Below are positions 45,363 through 55,392 of a stretch of 64,000 nt of DNA, piece after piece. Each line of letters starts with the position of its first letter. Position 1 is the first letter of the stretch. Where the stretch lies: assembly GCF_014653435.1 (NCBI RefSeq), contig NZ_BNAO01000004.1, positions 132,402 to 196,401 of the forward strand, read 5' to 3'. The notes under the pieces are model-generated. The model searched no databases. It had not been told where the DNA came from and saw only the letters and a program-made list of their open reading frames with translations. Source of the DNA: Alishewanella longhuensis (GTDB taxonomy: Bacteria > Pseudomonadota > Gammaproteobacteria > Enterobacterales > Alteromonadaceae). A program made the translations under genes and the position numbers.

Positions 45363-46706
45363 GTGGATAGCGCTGCCTTAATAAACTTTGTTCAACAGCA
45401 ACAGCAACATATTCATGCGAGTCGCCCCGCCGTTTCCGGCCGTTTGGTAAGAGTTGTCGGTTTGACGTTAGAAGCGACAGGCTGCAGCGCTGCTATTGGC
45501 CAGACCTGTTTTGTGGACAGTGCCCGTGGTCAAATTATGGCTGAGGTCGTAGGTTTTGCTCAAGATCGGGTGTTTTTAATGCCGCAAGATGATATTGATG
45601 GCGTGGTGCCTGGTGCGCGTGTTACGCCATTGTTGCAGAACAAAGGTGTTCCCCTCAGTATGGCGCTACTTGGCCGGGTTATCGATGGTATTGGCAAACC
45701 TTTAGATGGTAAGGGACCCGTTATCGCCACACAGTATGCTAGCGGTAAAGGCAGACCCATTAATCCGTTGCATCGTCGTGCCATTAAACAACCGCTTGAT
45801 GTCGGTGTCCGCTCTATTAACGCTATTCTTACAGTAGGCAAAGGTCAGCGAATGGGGCTTTTCGCGGGTTCTGGTGTTGGTAAAAGCGTGTTACTAGGGA
45901 TGATGACGCGCGGCACGGCGGCTGACGTTATTGTTGTGGGGCTAGTCGGTGAGCGTGGTCGTGAAGTTAAAGAATTTATTGATGAAATTCTGGGAGAAGA
46001 GGGTAAAGCGCGTTCCGTTGTGATTGCGGCCCCCGCGGATGTTTCTCCGCTAATGCGTTTAAAAGGTTGTGAAACTGCGGTGCAAGTAGCTGAGTATTTT
46101 CGGGATCAGGGCATGGATGTCTTGTTATTGATCGATTCAATTACCCGCTATGCGCAGGCGCAGCGTGAAATAGCTTTAGCGGTAGGTGAACCGCCTGCTA
46201 CTAAAGGTTATCCACCTTCTGTGTTTGCTAAATTACCTGCTCTGGTGGAACGGGCAGGAAATGGTAGTGGTGCTCAGGGCTCAATTACCGCTTTTTACAC
46301 CGTTTTATCTGAAGGTGATGATTTACAGGATCCGATTGCCGATGCATCGCGAGCCATTTTGGATGGTCACATAGTGTTATCACGTGATCTGGCCGATGCC
46401 GGCCACTTTCCCGCAGTAGATATAGAAAAATCGATTAGTCGTGTTATGCCAGCGGTTACCAGTGAAGCACATCAATTAATGGCTCGCAGTATTAAACAGC
46501 TTTATGCCAGTTATCAGCAAAGTAAAGATTTAATTGCTATAGGCGCATATGTACGAGGCAGCGATCCGCAGCTTGATTTGGCGATTGGTATGCTGCCACG
46601 GATAAATCAATTTTTACAACAAGGCATGAAAGAAATTGTGCCTTATGATGAATGCCTAACGTTGCTAAGTCAGTTAGCCCCTCAACCTAAGCGAGCCAAT
46701 GCATGA
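45363..46706 (+). CDS. fliI: flagellar type III export ATPase FliI
   Basis: A 447-residue F1-beta-like ATPase. Walker [12 protein letters not shown] is near residue 167, [17 protein letters not shown] carries Walker B, and the C-terminal helical domain follows. The chosen start is GTG at 45363. It overlaps fliJ by four bases. Confidence 0.95.
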   Translation: MDSAALINFVQQQQQHIHASRPAVSGRLVRVVGLTLEATGCSAAIGQTCFVDSARGQIMAEVVGFAQDRVFLMPQDDIDGVVPGARVTPLLQNKGVPLSMALLGRVIDGIGKPLDGKGPVIATQYASGKGRPINPLHRRAIKQPLDVGVRSINAILTVGKGQRMGLFAGSGVGKSVLLGMMTRGTAADVIVVGLVGERGREVKEFIDEILGEEGKARSVVIAAPADVSPLMRLKGCETAVQVAEYFRDQGMDVLLLIDSITRYAQAQREIALAVGEPPATKGYPPSVFAKLPALVERAGNGSGAQGSITAFYTVLSEGDDLQDPIADASRAILDGHIVLSRDLADAGHFPAVDIEKSISRVMPAVTSEAHQLMARSIKQLYASYQQSKDLIAIGAYVRGSDPQLDLAIGMLPRINQFLQQGMKEIVPYDECLTLLSQLAPQPKRANA

Positions 46707-47161
46707 TTACAGAGCGTTTAGCATTATTAATCAAAGTGCAAAAAGAACGGGAAGAGAGCTTGCAAGCACAATTTGTGCGAGCGCAGCAACTCTATCTACA
46801 GGCAGAGCAAAAATATCAGGGTTTAGCCAACTATCGTACCGAGTATATTCAGCAAAGCTTACAACAAGGTTCAGTTGGTTTAGGTGGACGGCAATTTAAT
46901 CAATACGTCAGTTTTATTAGCAAGTTAGATCAGGCTCTAACGCAACAAGGGCGAGTGGTGCAACAAAGCCGTAATGCTGCTGAGCAGCGACGGCAGAGTT
47001 GGTTAAAGATGCAAACTAAGCGCAAGGGGTTGGAGAAGTTGGTTGAGCAAGCGCAAGCTAAAACGCAGCTAATTGCCGACAGACAACAGCAAAAACTGGC
47101 GGATGAATATGCGTCGCAACGTTTTTACCAAAGGCAACAAATTGCTGAGCAAGGGGGATAG
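46703..47161 (+). CDS. fliJ: flagellar export protein FliJ
   Basis: A 152-residue coiled-coil protein, gamma-subunit-like stalk of the export ATPase. Highly charged, Gln-rich helices throughout ([21 protein letters not shown]), no domains otherwise. Four-base overlap with fliI. Confidence 0.9.
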   Translation: MITERLALLIKVQKEREESLQAQFVRAQQLYLQAEQKYQGLANYRTEYIQQSLQQGSVGLGGRQFNQYVSFISKLDQALTQQGRVVQQSRNAAEQRRQSWLKMQTKRKGLEKLVEQAQAKTQLIADRQQQKLADEYASQRFYQRQQIAEQGG

Positions 47162-47264
47162 CATTGAGCTGTGGTTGCTAACATTACAACTGATTAAAAA
47201 GTGGCGCAGTTTTTGAATGCTAAATCGTAGATAAAGTACAAATTAGATGTAAGGCGGAGTAAAA

Positions 47265-49667
47265 ATGACGCAAGGCTTACAGTTTTCCCTATTGTTTAAT
47301 GGGCTAGATTCACACGCAACGGCTGATAGTGCTGTGGTTGTACCTGAGCGGCAAGCTATGGCTTACAGTGAGCAAGCTGTCGCTTTTAGCCAGGTATTAG
47401 AGGGTGAACAACAAAACAAAGCGCCGAACAAAGGGCAAACTGTTGCCGCATCTCAATCTTCGAAACATAGAGTGAGTAAAGAAGCCACTACTAATAATGC
47501 GCCTAATGTAAGCGCTGCTGAAGTACCTAAGACAGCCACGATACCTCGAGCCACAGGGGACTCCTCAGCCGAGCTTGCTGATGCTGCCGAAAGTTCGGCA
47601 GATCAATGGTTAGGATTAATTCGTCAAGCAAGTGACGCAAGTACGTTACTACGTCAAAAAGCCGAGCCCTCGACACTTTTACAAGCTGCAGGGTTTGTTA
47701 CTAATGCTGCACAACTTGATAGAGTTAACGCAGGTTTCGATAATACATACTCAGAAATTACCCCAATGTTAACAGTAGAGCCAAGGTTGCTTGACAGCCA
47801 TACATCAAGTGAGAAAGCTTTGCTTCTAGAATATGAAATACTTGTTTCGCCGAGAGAATCTATCCACGCTTTATTGTCCCCGCTTGATGTTGCTGATTCA
47901 GATGTGTTGCCCCCGCTTAAGTCTTCTGGTGTAGAAATACAATACAAGAATGAGTTGCTAGTTGAACCCAAAGAGGTTTCTACCTCTAAAATAAACCAGC
48001 AAGTTTTAGTGCCAGAGACGGAGTTAGTTTATATTAACAATCCTGAGAAAGTAATCAAAGGCATTGAAACTACAACAGTTATATCTAAAAGTACTTCAAC
48101 TAACCGAGCGAGTCCGCTTACTAATCAGCCTGTCATGGATATTAATCAATCCTTCTTGGGCTCATCTAAAGTAAATCAGACAACAGCCATTGCTTTCGAA
48201 AAGGCACCAAGTGGTATTGAAAACACTAGTAATCAGCTAGCATCCTATGAACAACAGGCTAAGCAATCGGCTTCGATGGGACAACCGGTAACGTTGTCAG
48301 AAAACTCCTCGGGTATTGCTCAGATGACTGAAGCAAAATCAGACATGCTACTGGAAAATAAAAATGCAGCTTTAGCAAATGATCCTAAAGTCAAAGCCGC
48401 CGAATCTGAACTGACCAATAGTTATCTTAAAAAGACGCAAGAGAGTTCTGAAACATTATCCAGTGTAAAGACGCTGACTGACATAAACAGTACAACAGCA
48501 TTAAAGTCGGGTATTGCCTCTGATAGTCATATGCAACGTAGTCCAGCTGCACCTGGTGACGTTGGCGAAAGAAAGAGCCCAACAAATTTGACCGACAATG
48601 CTATTGCTGCAGGTATTAAAATCTCGTTATCTAAGAGTAATGATCCAGAGTCCACTGGTTTACTGCAAGAAAGCGCGGCCAGTGGAGACGAACCGCCGTT
48701 AGATGCGTCTTTTATTGTAAATAATAACATCCAAAGTAAGTCACCTAAAGAGATGACTGCTGCAGCTCGGGCGACATCCAAATTGCAAGACGAAGCCGCA
48801 ATACTTCGTGGTGTAAGTATAGAGCAGCAAGCAGAGCAAAAAAATGTGAGAAATTCGGATGAACATCAAGCAGAGCTTGCAGCCCTCGGCGGCGCGACTC
48901 ACACCAACACTAATGCTAATAAGGCCGGCTCAAGCGCAGCGGAATATTCGGGAAGTGAAAGCAGCAAACAGAATATGATAAAAGCGACAGCTGATACCGC
49001 AGAGAAAGGATCACAGCCTGAACAGCAACATCAACAGCGCCAAGAGAACCGCCAGTATCATTTTAATCGGCTAGAAATAACGTTACAGCAAAGTAGTTCT
49101 CAAAATCCGACATTAACCCAGACTGCTACGCTTAATAACACGGCTGAAACCATTAATCCGTTGTACCGAGCTGAGCAATTTAGCAGCGTGTTAGAGCAGC
49201 TAAACCGGCCTCAAAGCCTTGCAACAGCGCCGAGCTTAGCGGCGCAGTTAAAGCAACTCAACTTACAACAACAAGACGCCGCGGGGCAATTGCGCGAGCG
49301 AGTGCAATTGATGGTTCGCCAAAATGTACAATTTGCTGAAATCCGGTTAGATCCTGCTGAACTTGGCCAGATGCAAATCAGGATCAACTTGCAGCAAGAG
49401 CAGGCGTCGGTGCAGTTTATCGTGCAGCAGCAGCATGCTAAAGAGTTGTTAGAGCAACAAATGCCTAGGCTAAGGGAATTGTTACAGCAACAGGGTATGC
49501 AATTGGGTGAGGGGCAGGTACAGCAACAAGCAAAAGATGATAGGCAATCGACGGGGCAGCAGTCAGGACAACAACAGCCTGGACAAGTAGCTGAACAAGA
49601 GGATTTGGGGCAAATGGCATCTATTCAGGTTAAACATAGCGATCGCTTGGTTGATTATTACGCTTAA
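47265..49667 (+). CDS. fliK: flagellar hook-length control protein FliK, unusually long
   Basis: An 800-residue FliK. The C-terminal Flg_hook domain is clear at about residues 680-760 (VQLMVRQNVQFAEIRLDPAELGQMQ, in part), followed by a Gln-rich tail. The preceding about 600 residues are low-complexity Ser/Thr/Ala/Glu-rich linker, longer than in typical FliK of about 400-650 residues. FliK sets hook length and triggers the export switch at FlhB. GGCGGAG upstream of ATG. Confidence 0.88.
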   Translation: MTQGLQFSLLFNGLDSHATADSAVVVPERQAMAYSEQAVAFSQVLEGEQQNKAPNKGQTVAASQSSKHRVSKEATTNNAPNVSAAEVPKTATIPRATGDSSAELADAAESSADQWLGLIRQASDASTLLRQKAEPSTLLQAAGFVTNAAQLDRVNAGFDNTYSEITPMLTVEPRLLDSHTSSEKALLLEYEILVSPRESIHALLSPLDVADSDVLPPLKSSGVEIQYKNELLVEPKEVSTSKINQQVLVPETELVYINNPEKVIKGIETTTVISKSTSTNRASPLTNQPVMDINQSFLGSSKVNQTTAIAFEKAPSGIENTSNQLASYEQQAKQSASMGQPVTLSENSSGIAQMTEAKSDMLLENKNAALANDPKVKAAESELTNSYLKKTQESSETLSSVKTLTDINSTTALKSGIASDSHMQRSPAAPGDVGERKSPTNLTDNAIAAGIKISLSKSNDPESTGLLQESAASGDEPPLDASFIVNNNIQSKSPKEMTAAARATSKLQDEAAILRGVSIEQQAEQKNVRNSDEHQAELAALGGATHTNTNANKAGSSAAEYSGSESSKQNMIKATADTAEKGSQPEQQHQQRQENRQYHFNRLEITLQQSSSQNPTLTQTATLNNTAETINPLYRAEQFSSVLEQLNRPQSLATAPSLAAQLKQLNLQQQDAAGQLRERVQLMVRQNVQFAEIRLDPAELGQMQIRINLQQEQASVQFIVQQQHAKELLEQQMPRLRELLQQQGMQLGEGQVQQQAKDDRQSTGQQSGQQQPGQVAEQEDLGQMASIQVKHSDRLVDYYA

Positions 49668-49777
49668 TTGCGCAATCTGCATGGGGCATTCTGCTTTTCG
49701 TTTACAAACCCCCTGACGAGTGAGCATAATGGCATTACTTTAGTCAGTTTTTTGACAGCTTTGGGAGCCTTCGTTTC

Positions 49778-50299
49778 ATGGCAGATAATGATTTAGAAAT
49801 TGTAGATAAAGGTACAACGAAGAAGAAGCTTATACTGCTTATCGGTGTACTTGTCATAGCTATCACTGCTGCAGCTGGCTATTTCTTCTTTTTAGGTGGT
49901 GAGCAACAATCTGACAATTTAACTGTCCTTTCTGAATCGGGAGGTGATGTGGCTTCTTCTGCCACGGGCAGCGCACAAGGTACCGCCTTGTATGTACAAT
50001 TACCGAGGCCCTTTGTATTTAATGTTGCTGGTGCCTCACGTGACCGGCTAGTACAAATCAGAGTACAGTTGATGGTGCGTGGTGATGCAAACCAAGCTTT
50101 GGCATTACGACATATTCCATTAATCGAAGGTACGTTATTGGCAACCTTTAGTGCAGCTAACGCGGATGAGTTGATTTCTGCCACCGGTAAAGAAGAGTTA
50201 AAAAACCGGGCATTAATTGAATTACAAAGCGCTATGTTAGATGTGGTGGGTTCTGTGGTAGTGGCCGAAGTGCTATTTACCGGTTTTGTTATGCAATAA
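49778..50299 (+). CDS. fliL: flagellar basal body-associated protein FliL
   Basis: A 173-residue single-pass membrane protein: cytoplasmic N-terminus, transmembrane segment at about residues 17-38 (LILLIGVLVIAITAAAGYFF), periplasmic domain with VQLPRPFVFNV and EGTLLATFSAAN. Stabilises stators around the rotor. Standard position before fliM. Confidence 0.92.
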   Translation: MADNDLEIVDKGTTKKKLILLIGVLVIAITAAAGYFFFLGGEQQSDNLTVLSESGGDVASSATGSAQGTALYVQLPRPFVFNVAGASRDRLVQIRVQLMVRGDANQALALRHIPLIEGTLLATFSAANADELISATGKEELKNRALIELQSAMLDVVGSVVVAEVLFTGFVMQ

Positions 50300-50311
50300 G
50301 AGTGAGCAAAC

Positions 50312-51400
50312 GTGTCCGATTTACTATCGCAAGATGAAATTGATGCGCTGTTACATGGTGTCGATGAGGTTGAAGAAGAAGACATTGAATCGTCCGATGC
50401 TGGTCAAAATGGCAAAACGATGCAATTCGACTTTTCGTCACAAGATCGTATTGTACGCGGCCGGATGCCTACGCTGGAGATGGTTAATGAACGCTTTGCC
50501 CGCCATATGCGCATCAGTTTATTTAATATGATGCGGCGTACTGCCGAAGTATCGATTAATGGTGTGCAAATGATTAAGTTTGGCGAGTATGTGCATACTT
50601 TATTCGTCCCTACTAGCTTAAATATGGTGCGTTTTCGTCCCTTAAAAGGTACTGGTTTAATCACCATGGAAGCGCGTTTGGTCTTTATCCTGGTCGATAA
50701 CTTCTTTGGCGGCGATGGTCGCTATCATGCCAAAATTGAAGGCCGAGAGTTTACTCCAACCGAACGACGTATTATTCAAATGCTGCTTAAGCTAATTTTC
50801 GAAGATTATAAAGAAGCTTGGGCACCGGTAATGGACGTGTCCTTTGAATATTTGGATTCGGAAGTGAACCCGGCGATGGCTAATATTGTCAGTCCAACGG
50901 AAGTGGTGGTCATTAGTTCATTTCATATTGAACTCGATGGCGGAGGTGGTGATTTCCATGTTGCCTTACCGTATTCGATGCTAGAACCGATTCGTGAGCT
51001 ATTAGATGCCGGTGTGCAGAGCGATAAGGAAGATACTGACTTACGCTGGTCTAAGGCTTTGCGAGATGAAATTATGGATGTAAAGGTTGGCCTGAGTACC
51101 AAAATGCTCGATGTCGATTTAACCTTGCGTGACATTATGGAATTAAAAGCGGGTGACATTATTCCTATTGATATCCCCGAGCATATTACGGTAATGATAG
51201 AAGAATTACCGACCTTCCGGGCGAAAATGGGGCGTTCACGCGATAATGTGGCATTAAAAATTATTGAGAAAATTAAACGTCCTGAATCTGTAAAATCCGA
51301 AATGCAGGTTTTTACAAAAGGAGGCCGACGTTTAGACAATGATGCGGATATTTCTGAGTTAGAAGCCGATTTAAATTTTAATGATCGGGATAAAAGGTAA
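50312..51400 (+). CDS. fliM: flagellar motor switch protein FliM
   Basis: A 362-residue C-ring protein with a GTG start. N-terminal LLSQDEIDALLHGV is the CheY-P-binding helix; the CheC-like middle has FGGDGRYHAKIEGREFTPTE; the C-terminal SpoA domain is DVDLTLRDIMELKAGDIIP. Separated from fliN by five bases. Confidence 0.96.
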   Translation: MSDLLSQDEIDALLHGVDEVEEEDIESSDAGQNGKTMQFDFSSQDRIVRGRMPTLEMVNERFARHMRISLFNMMRRTAEVSINGVQMIKFGEYVHTLFVPTSLNMVRFRPLKGTGLITMEARLVFILVDNFFGGDGRYHAKIEGREFTPTERRIIQMLLKLIFEDYKEAWAPVMDVSFEYLDSEVNPAMANIVSPTEVVVISSFHIELDGGGGDFHVALPYSMLEPIRELLDAGVQSDKEDTDLRWSKALRDEIMDVKVGLSTKMLDVDLTLRDIMELKAGDIIPIDIPEHITVMIEELPTFRAKMGRSRDNVALKIIEKIKRPESVKSEMQVFTKGGRRLDNDADISELEADLNFNDRDKR

Positions 51401-51405
51401 ATCTC

Positions 51406-51783
51406 ATGGCAAATGATCAAGATACGATGGATGAATGGGCAGCGGCTATGGCTGAAGCTGAAACGGATGCCAAAGCAGTTGAGTTAGAGGAATTACAAGA
51501 TGATCGTGACTCCGCAGTTGATAAGCGGAAACTTGATACTATTTTAGATATTCCGGTGACCATTTCGATGGAAGTAGGTCGCGCCAAAATTAGTATTCGT
51601 AATCTATTGCAGCTAAACCAGGGTTCGGTGGTTGAGTTAGAGCGGATCGCTGGTGAACCTTTAGATGTCTTAGTTAATGGCACCCTCATCGCGCATGGTG
51701 AAGTGGTTGTGGTAAACGACAAGTTTGGTATTCGCCTGACGGATGTGATTAGCCAGATTGAGCGTATTAAGAAACTACGCTAA
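51406..51783 (+). CDS. fliN: flagellar motor switch protein FliN
   Basis: A 125-residue SpoA-domain protein: LDIPVTISMEVGRAKISIRN and LNQGSVVELERIAGEPLDV, VVNDKFGIRLTDVIS. Acidic N-terminal tail as in other FliN. Stop and the next start share one base (TAATG). Confidence 0.95.
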   Translation: MANDQDTMDEWAAAMAEAETDAKAVELEELQDDRDSAVDKRKLDTILDIPVTISMEVGRAKISIRNLLQLNQGSVVELERIAGEPLDVLVNGTLIAHGEVVVVNDKFGIRLTDVISQIERIKKLR

Positions 51784-52316
51784 TGCTGAGGATGCTTGGT
51801 AAGATAGTTTGCGTTTTAGGATTACTGTTTACTCTGGTAGCAGCGCAATCTGTTGCGGCCGAAACAGTAGAGAGTGCTTCGTCAAATGCTTCGCAGCAAG
51901 ACAGTATAAACGAGGCGAGGAGTGTTGGTGAAGAACCAGAGCAAACGAAGACGCAGTCTGGGAGCCTATCACGTGAGAGTGTGTTGCACCCAGGGACCGA
52001 TAACAACAACTCAACGATGACGTTAGCAAAAATCGTCATTTCTCTGGCGCTAGTCATTTTGTTGGTGCTGGGATTAGGCTGGATGTTTAAGAAATTGTCC
52101 TTGCGCATGCCAGGCAACCGACAAATTAAAGTTATTTGCGCCTTACCGCTCGGTCAGAGAGAACGCATCTTAGTTATTGAAATACAAGGAAAACAGCGAG
52201 TGATTGGGGTGACACCACAAAGCATCAACTTGCTGTTCGAATTAGAAAATCCTCTTCCAGAAGAAAAGTTGGCATCAGATTTTCATACACAGTTGCAATC
52301 ATTCCTGAAAAAGTAA
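51783..52316 (+). CDS. fliO: flagellar export protein FliO
   Basis: A 177-residue protein with an N-terminal hydrophobic signal-like helix (residues 7-22), a variable linker and a transmembrane helix at about residues 80-100 ([20 protein letters not shown]), then a basic cytoplasmic tail. FliO helps FliP ring assembly. Weakly conserved but position is diagnostic. Confidence 0.88.
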   Translation: MLRMLGKIVCVLGLLFTLVAAQSVAAETVESASSNASQQDSINEARSVGEEPEQTKTQSGSLSRESVLHPGTDNNNSTMTLAKIVISLALVILLVLGLGWMFKKLSLRMPGNRQIKVICALPLGQRERILVIEIQGKQRVIGVTPQSINLLFELENPLPEEKLASDFHTQLQSFLKK

Positions 52317-52324
52317 GCTTTTCT

Positions 52325-53071
52325 ATGTTGCGATTGTTGTTTGTAGTGGTGCTAATGCTATTTAGTAGCGATATTCTAGCCGATAATACTACCTTATCGG
52401 CTTTAACCGTCACCACCAATGCGGATGGATCTCAGTCTTATAGCGTCACACTGCAAGTGTTAGCTATTATGACGGCGCTTAGCTTTATTCCTGCGATGGT
52501 CATTATGATGACCAGCTTTACCCGTATCATTGTCGTGTTAGCCATTTTGCGTCAAGCCATAGGTTTACAACAAACTCCCTCTAATCAGGTGTTAATTGGT
52601 ATTACCTTATTTTTAACCTTTTTTATTATGGCACCGGTTTTTAAAACGATTAACGAACAAGCCATACAGCCCTATATCGCAGAGAGCATTACCCCTGTTC
52701 AAGCATTAGACGCCGCTATAATCCCTATTAAGGCTTTTATGCTACATCAAACCAGGGTAAAAGACTTAGATACCTTTGCTCAAATAGCGGGTTTAGATGT
52801 TGCAGAACAGCCACAAGATTATCCGATGACGGTGGTCATTCCTGCTTTTGTCACCAGTGAGCTAAAAACCGCCTTTCAGATTGGTTTTATGTTGTTTATT
52901 CCGTTTTTGATTATTGATTTGGTTGTCGCCAGCGTATTAATGGCGATGGGTATGATGATGCTCTCACCTATGATTATTTCACTGCCTTTCAAGCTAATGA
53001 TGTTTGTATTGGTTGATGGCTGGATTTTAGTGATGGGGACTCTAGCAACAAGTTATGGGGTGGGTACATGA
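52325..53071 (+). CDS. fliP: flagellar export gate protein FliP
   Basis: A 248-residue export-gate protein: cleavable-looking signal peptide ([15 protein letters not shown]), then [36 protein letters not shown] and the closing [20 protein letters not shown]. Four further hydrophobic helices. Confidence 0.96.
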   Translation: MLRLLFVVVLMLFSSDILADNTTLSALTVTTNADGSQSYSVTLQVLAIMTALSFIPAMVIMMTSFTRIIVVLAILRQAIGLQQTPSNQVLIGITLFLTFFIMAPVFKTINEQAIQPYIAESITPVQALDAAIIPIKAFMLHQTRVKDLDTFAQIAGLDVAEQPQDYPMTVVIPAFVTSELKTAFQIGFMLFIPFLIIDLVVASVLMAMGMMMLSPMIISLPFKLMMFVLVDGWILVMGTLATSYGVGT

Positions 53072-53337
53072 GCCCAGAAACCTTTGTAGACGTATTGCGA
53101 GATTCGTTGTTTATTGTGATCTTGCTAGTTAGCGCTATTATTTTGCCTTCACTTTTTGTTGGCTTAGTGGTTGCGGTCTTCCAAGCGGCAACCTCAATCA
53201 ACGAACAGACATTGAGTTTTTTACCGCGTTTGATTGTTACCTTATTAGCCTTGATTTTTGGCGGACATTGGTTAGTACGGGTGATCATAGATTATACTAC
53301 CGAGCTCTATCAAAGCATTCCACAAGTAGTGGGCTAG
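53068..53337 (+). CDS. fliQ: flagellar export gate protein FliQ
   Basis: An 89-residue two-helix membrane protein: [35 protein letters not shown]. Four-base overlap with fliP. Confidence 0.95.
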   Translation: MSPETFVDVLRDSLFIVILLVSAIILPSLFVGLVVAVFQAATSINEQTLSFLPRLIVTLLALIFGGHWLVRVIIDYTTELYQSIPQVVG

Positions 53338-53350
53338 CGGAGTTGCCTAA

Positions 53351-54124
53351 ATGGAAATTCTAATGGCGACCTTGATGCAGGCTATTGCCGACTTTTTACT
53401 GCCCCTGTGCAGGGTATCGGGCATGTTGATGATTATGGCAGGCCTGGGCGTTCGTAATATCCCAACACGTATCAAGACGGGGCTGGTGCTGCTGATTACT
53501 GTAGTCATGATGCCGATGTTGCCAAAAACCGTATATCCAGACCTTATTTCTTTGGCGATGGTACTAGAAGTCATGCTGCAGTTGACGATAGGTTTTGCTT
53601 TAGGTTTTATTTCTTTAATGTTTATCAATACTTTTGTGTTAGCTGGTCAATTGTTAGCAACACAAACAGGTTTGGCTTTTGCTTCTATGGCCGATCCGGC
53701 CAGTGGTATGACAGTGCCAGCAATTGGCCAGTTTTATTTAATTTTGGCGACCTTGTTATTTTTTGTCTTTAACGGTCACTTGATTATGATTCAGATGCTG
53801 GTATTCAGTTTTGACACCTTACCTATTACTGGACAATGGTGGGATGTGACTAGCTACTGGACTATTCTTGAGTTTGGCGGTTGGATGTTTGCTACTGCTC
53901 TGGCGATAGCGCTTGCTCCTATTGTCGCTATGCTTATGGTCAATTTATCTTTCGGTATTATGACGCGTGCCGCACCGCAGCTGAATATTTTCTCTATCGG
54001 TTTTCCGATAACGATGTTATCTGGTTTGTTAATTCTGTGGCTGACTTTAGATACCTTTTTATTCCACTATGATAAACAGTGGCAGCATGTAATAGATTAC
54101 AGCTGTCGATTGATTGGCTGTTAG
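53351..54124 (+). CDS. fliR: flagellar export gate protein FliR
   Basis: A 257-residue membrane protein with about six helices; FLLPLCRVSGMLMIMAGLG start, FALGFISLMFINTFVLAGQL, MADPASGMTVPAIGQFY and ALAPIVAMLMVNLSFGIMTR motifs. Followed by flhB after nine bases. Confidence 0.95.
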   Translation: MEILMATLMQAIADFLLPLCRVSGMLMIMAGLGVRNIPTRIKTGLVLLITVVMMPMLPKTVYPDLISLAMVLEVMLQLTIGFALGFISLMFINTFVLAGQLLATQTGLAFASMADPASGMTVPAIGQFYLILATLLFFVFNGHLIMIQMLVFSFDTLPITGQWWDVTSYWTILEFGGWMFATALAIALAPIVAMLMVNLSFGIMTRAAPQLNIFSIGFPITMLSGLLILWLTLDTFLFHYDKQWQHVIDYSCRLIGC

Positions 54125-54133
54125 GAGGCTGAG

Positions 54134-55264
54134 ATGTCAGAAGGTTCCGGCGGCGAAAAAACCGAACAGCCCACCCCCAAGAAGCTGCAAGACGCAGCGA
54201 AAAAAGGCCAGATAGCCCGTTCAAAAGACTTGGGTACTGCCTTTGTATTGATTGGTAGTGCGGCCGCCTTGCTGATATTTGGCAAAATGCTTGCTCTATC
54301 AGTGCTCACGATAGGGCAAAGGATGTTGCGTCTTGACCAAAAAGATATTTTTGAGACAAATTCGATGTTCAGTGCCTGGGGAGAAGTAGGCAGAGAACTC
54401 GCCTGGCCGATGGCTGGGATTTTCTTTTTTATCTTACTAGCTGCTTTTATTGGTAATACCTTGCTCGGAGGCTTTAATTTCAGTTGGGAAGCAGCAGGTC
54501 CAAAAGCGAGTAAAATGAGCCCGCTAAAAGGTTTTAAACGCATGTTCGGTTTACAGGCGTTGGTAGAGCTTGGCAAAAGTATCCTAAAAGTAGCCGTTGT
54601 GATTGGAGTGGCCTATTTACTATTAAACGTATTTTTTATGGATATTATGGCGCTGTCTTTAATGAGTGAGCCCAATAATATCGAATCGGCATTGTATTTT
54701 CTGGGCTGGTTGTTTTTGGGGCTGTGTGCCAGTATCTCTATTATCGCGCTGGTTGATGCACCTTATCAAAAATGGAATCACGTTAAGCAATTAAAAATGT
54801 CCTTGCAGGAAATCAAAGACGAACATAAGAACTCCGAGGGTAGTCCTGAAACGAAAGGCCGTATTCGCCGCACGCAAATGCAGATGTCGATGAAACGAAT
54901 GATGCAACAAGTCCCTACCGCTGATGTAATTGTAACCAACCCCACACATTATGCGGTAGCGCTTAAATATGATCAGGGCAAATTCCGCGCTCCAGCTGTA
55001 GTCGCCAAGGGGGTTGATGAAGTTGCGATGCATATTCGTAAAATAGCAAACGAGCATAAGATCCCGGTATTGGAATCACCAGCACTGGCCCGCTCAATTT
55101 ATTACACCACTAAGCTTGACCATCCAATACCTGAACAGCTATTTGCTGCTGTGGCACAGGTACTTGCCTACGTCTATCAATTGAAGATGTATCGTAAAGG
55201 TAAAGGCAGTCGGCCGAAAAACCTGGCAAAAGAGTTGCCAATCCCAGAAGATTTCCGGCATTAA
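54134..55264 (+). CDS. flhB: flagellar export switch protein FlhB
   Basis: A 376-residue protein: SGGEKTEQPTPKKLQDAAKK start, four membrane helices, and the cytoplasmic autocleavage site NPTH with Asn269-Pro270. Cleavage there changes export from rod/hook to filament substrates, responding to FliK. Last gene of the fliE operon. Confidence 0.96.
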   Translation: MSEGSGGEKTEQPTPKKLQDAAKKGQIARSKDLGTAFVLIGSAAALLIFGKMLALSVLTIGQRMLRLDQKDIFETNSMFSAWGEVGRELAWPMAGIFFFILLAAFIGNTLLGGFNFSWEAAGPKASKMSPLKGFKRMFGLQALVELGKSILKVAVVIGVAYLLLNVFFMDIMALSLMSEPNNIESALYFLGWLFLGLCASISIIALVDAPYQKWNHVKQLKMSLQEIKDEHKNSEGSPETKGRIRRTQMQMSMKRMMQQVPTADVIVTNPTHYAVALKYDQGKFRAPAVVAKGVDEVAMHIRKIANEHKIPVLESPALARSIYYTTKLDHPIPEQLFAAVAQVLAYVYQLKMYRKGKGSRPKNLAKELPIPEDFRH

Positions 55265-55268
55265 GATA

Positions 55269-55326
55269 GCTAAAGAGCCGCTTTACGGTGTTGAATTATT
55301 CAGCGAACAGCGGCAATGTCTTTAGC
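55269..55326 (+). terminator. intercistronic stem-loop between flhB and flhA
   Basis: GCTAAAGAGCCGCT (55269-55282) pairs with AGCGGC plus TCTTTAGC (55309-55326) with a four-base bulge, giving a 14-bp stem with a 26-base loop. Placed between flhB and the sigma-54 promoter of flhA. No T-run follows, so attenuation or RNA processing is also possible. Confidence 0.4.
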
Positions 55327-55338
55327 TTACAGTAGAGC

Positions 55339-55354
55339 TGGAACGTTTTTTGCT
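55339..55354 (+). promoter_or_regulatory. sigma-54 promoter of flhA operon
   Basis: TGGAACG-TTTT-TTGCT, GG at 55340-55341 and GC at 55352-55353, correct 12-base offset. About 39 bases before the flhA ATG. Would drive flhA, flhF, fleN and fliA. Confidence 0.8.
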
Positions 55355-55392
55355 AATGCATAGCAGTCCGTCAACAGATTGTCAGGTCTTAC

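Noticed and set aside
47202-47217. TGGCGCA-GTTT-TTGAA upstream of fliK as sigma-54 site
   Set aside because: The essential -12 GC is GA; fliK can be read from the fliE promoter.
49879-50385. Minus-strand 168-codon open frame opposite fliL
   Set aside because: Ser/Cys/Thr-rich composition typical of antisense shadow translation; fliL is clear on the plus strand.
50923-51420. Minus-strand 165-codon open frame opposite fliM
   Set aside because: Shadow of fliM codon use with no family features.
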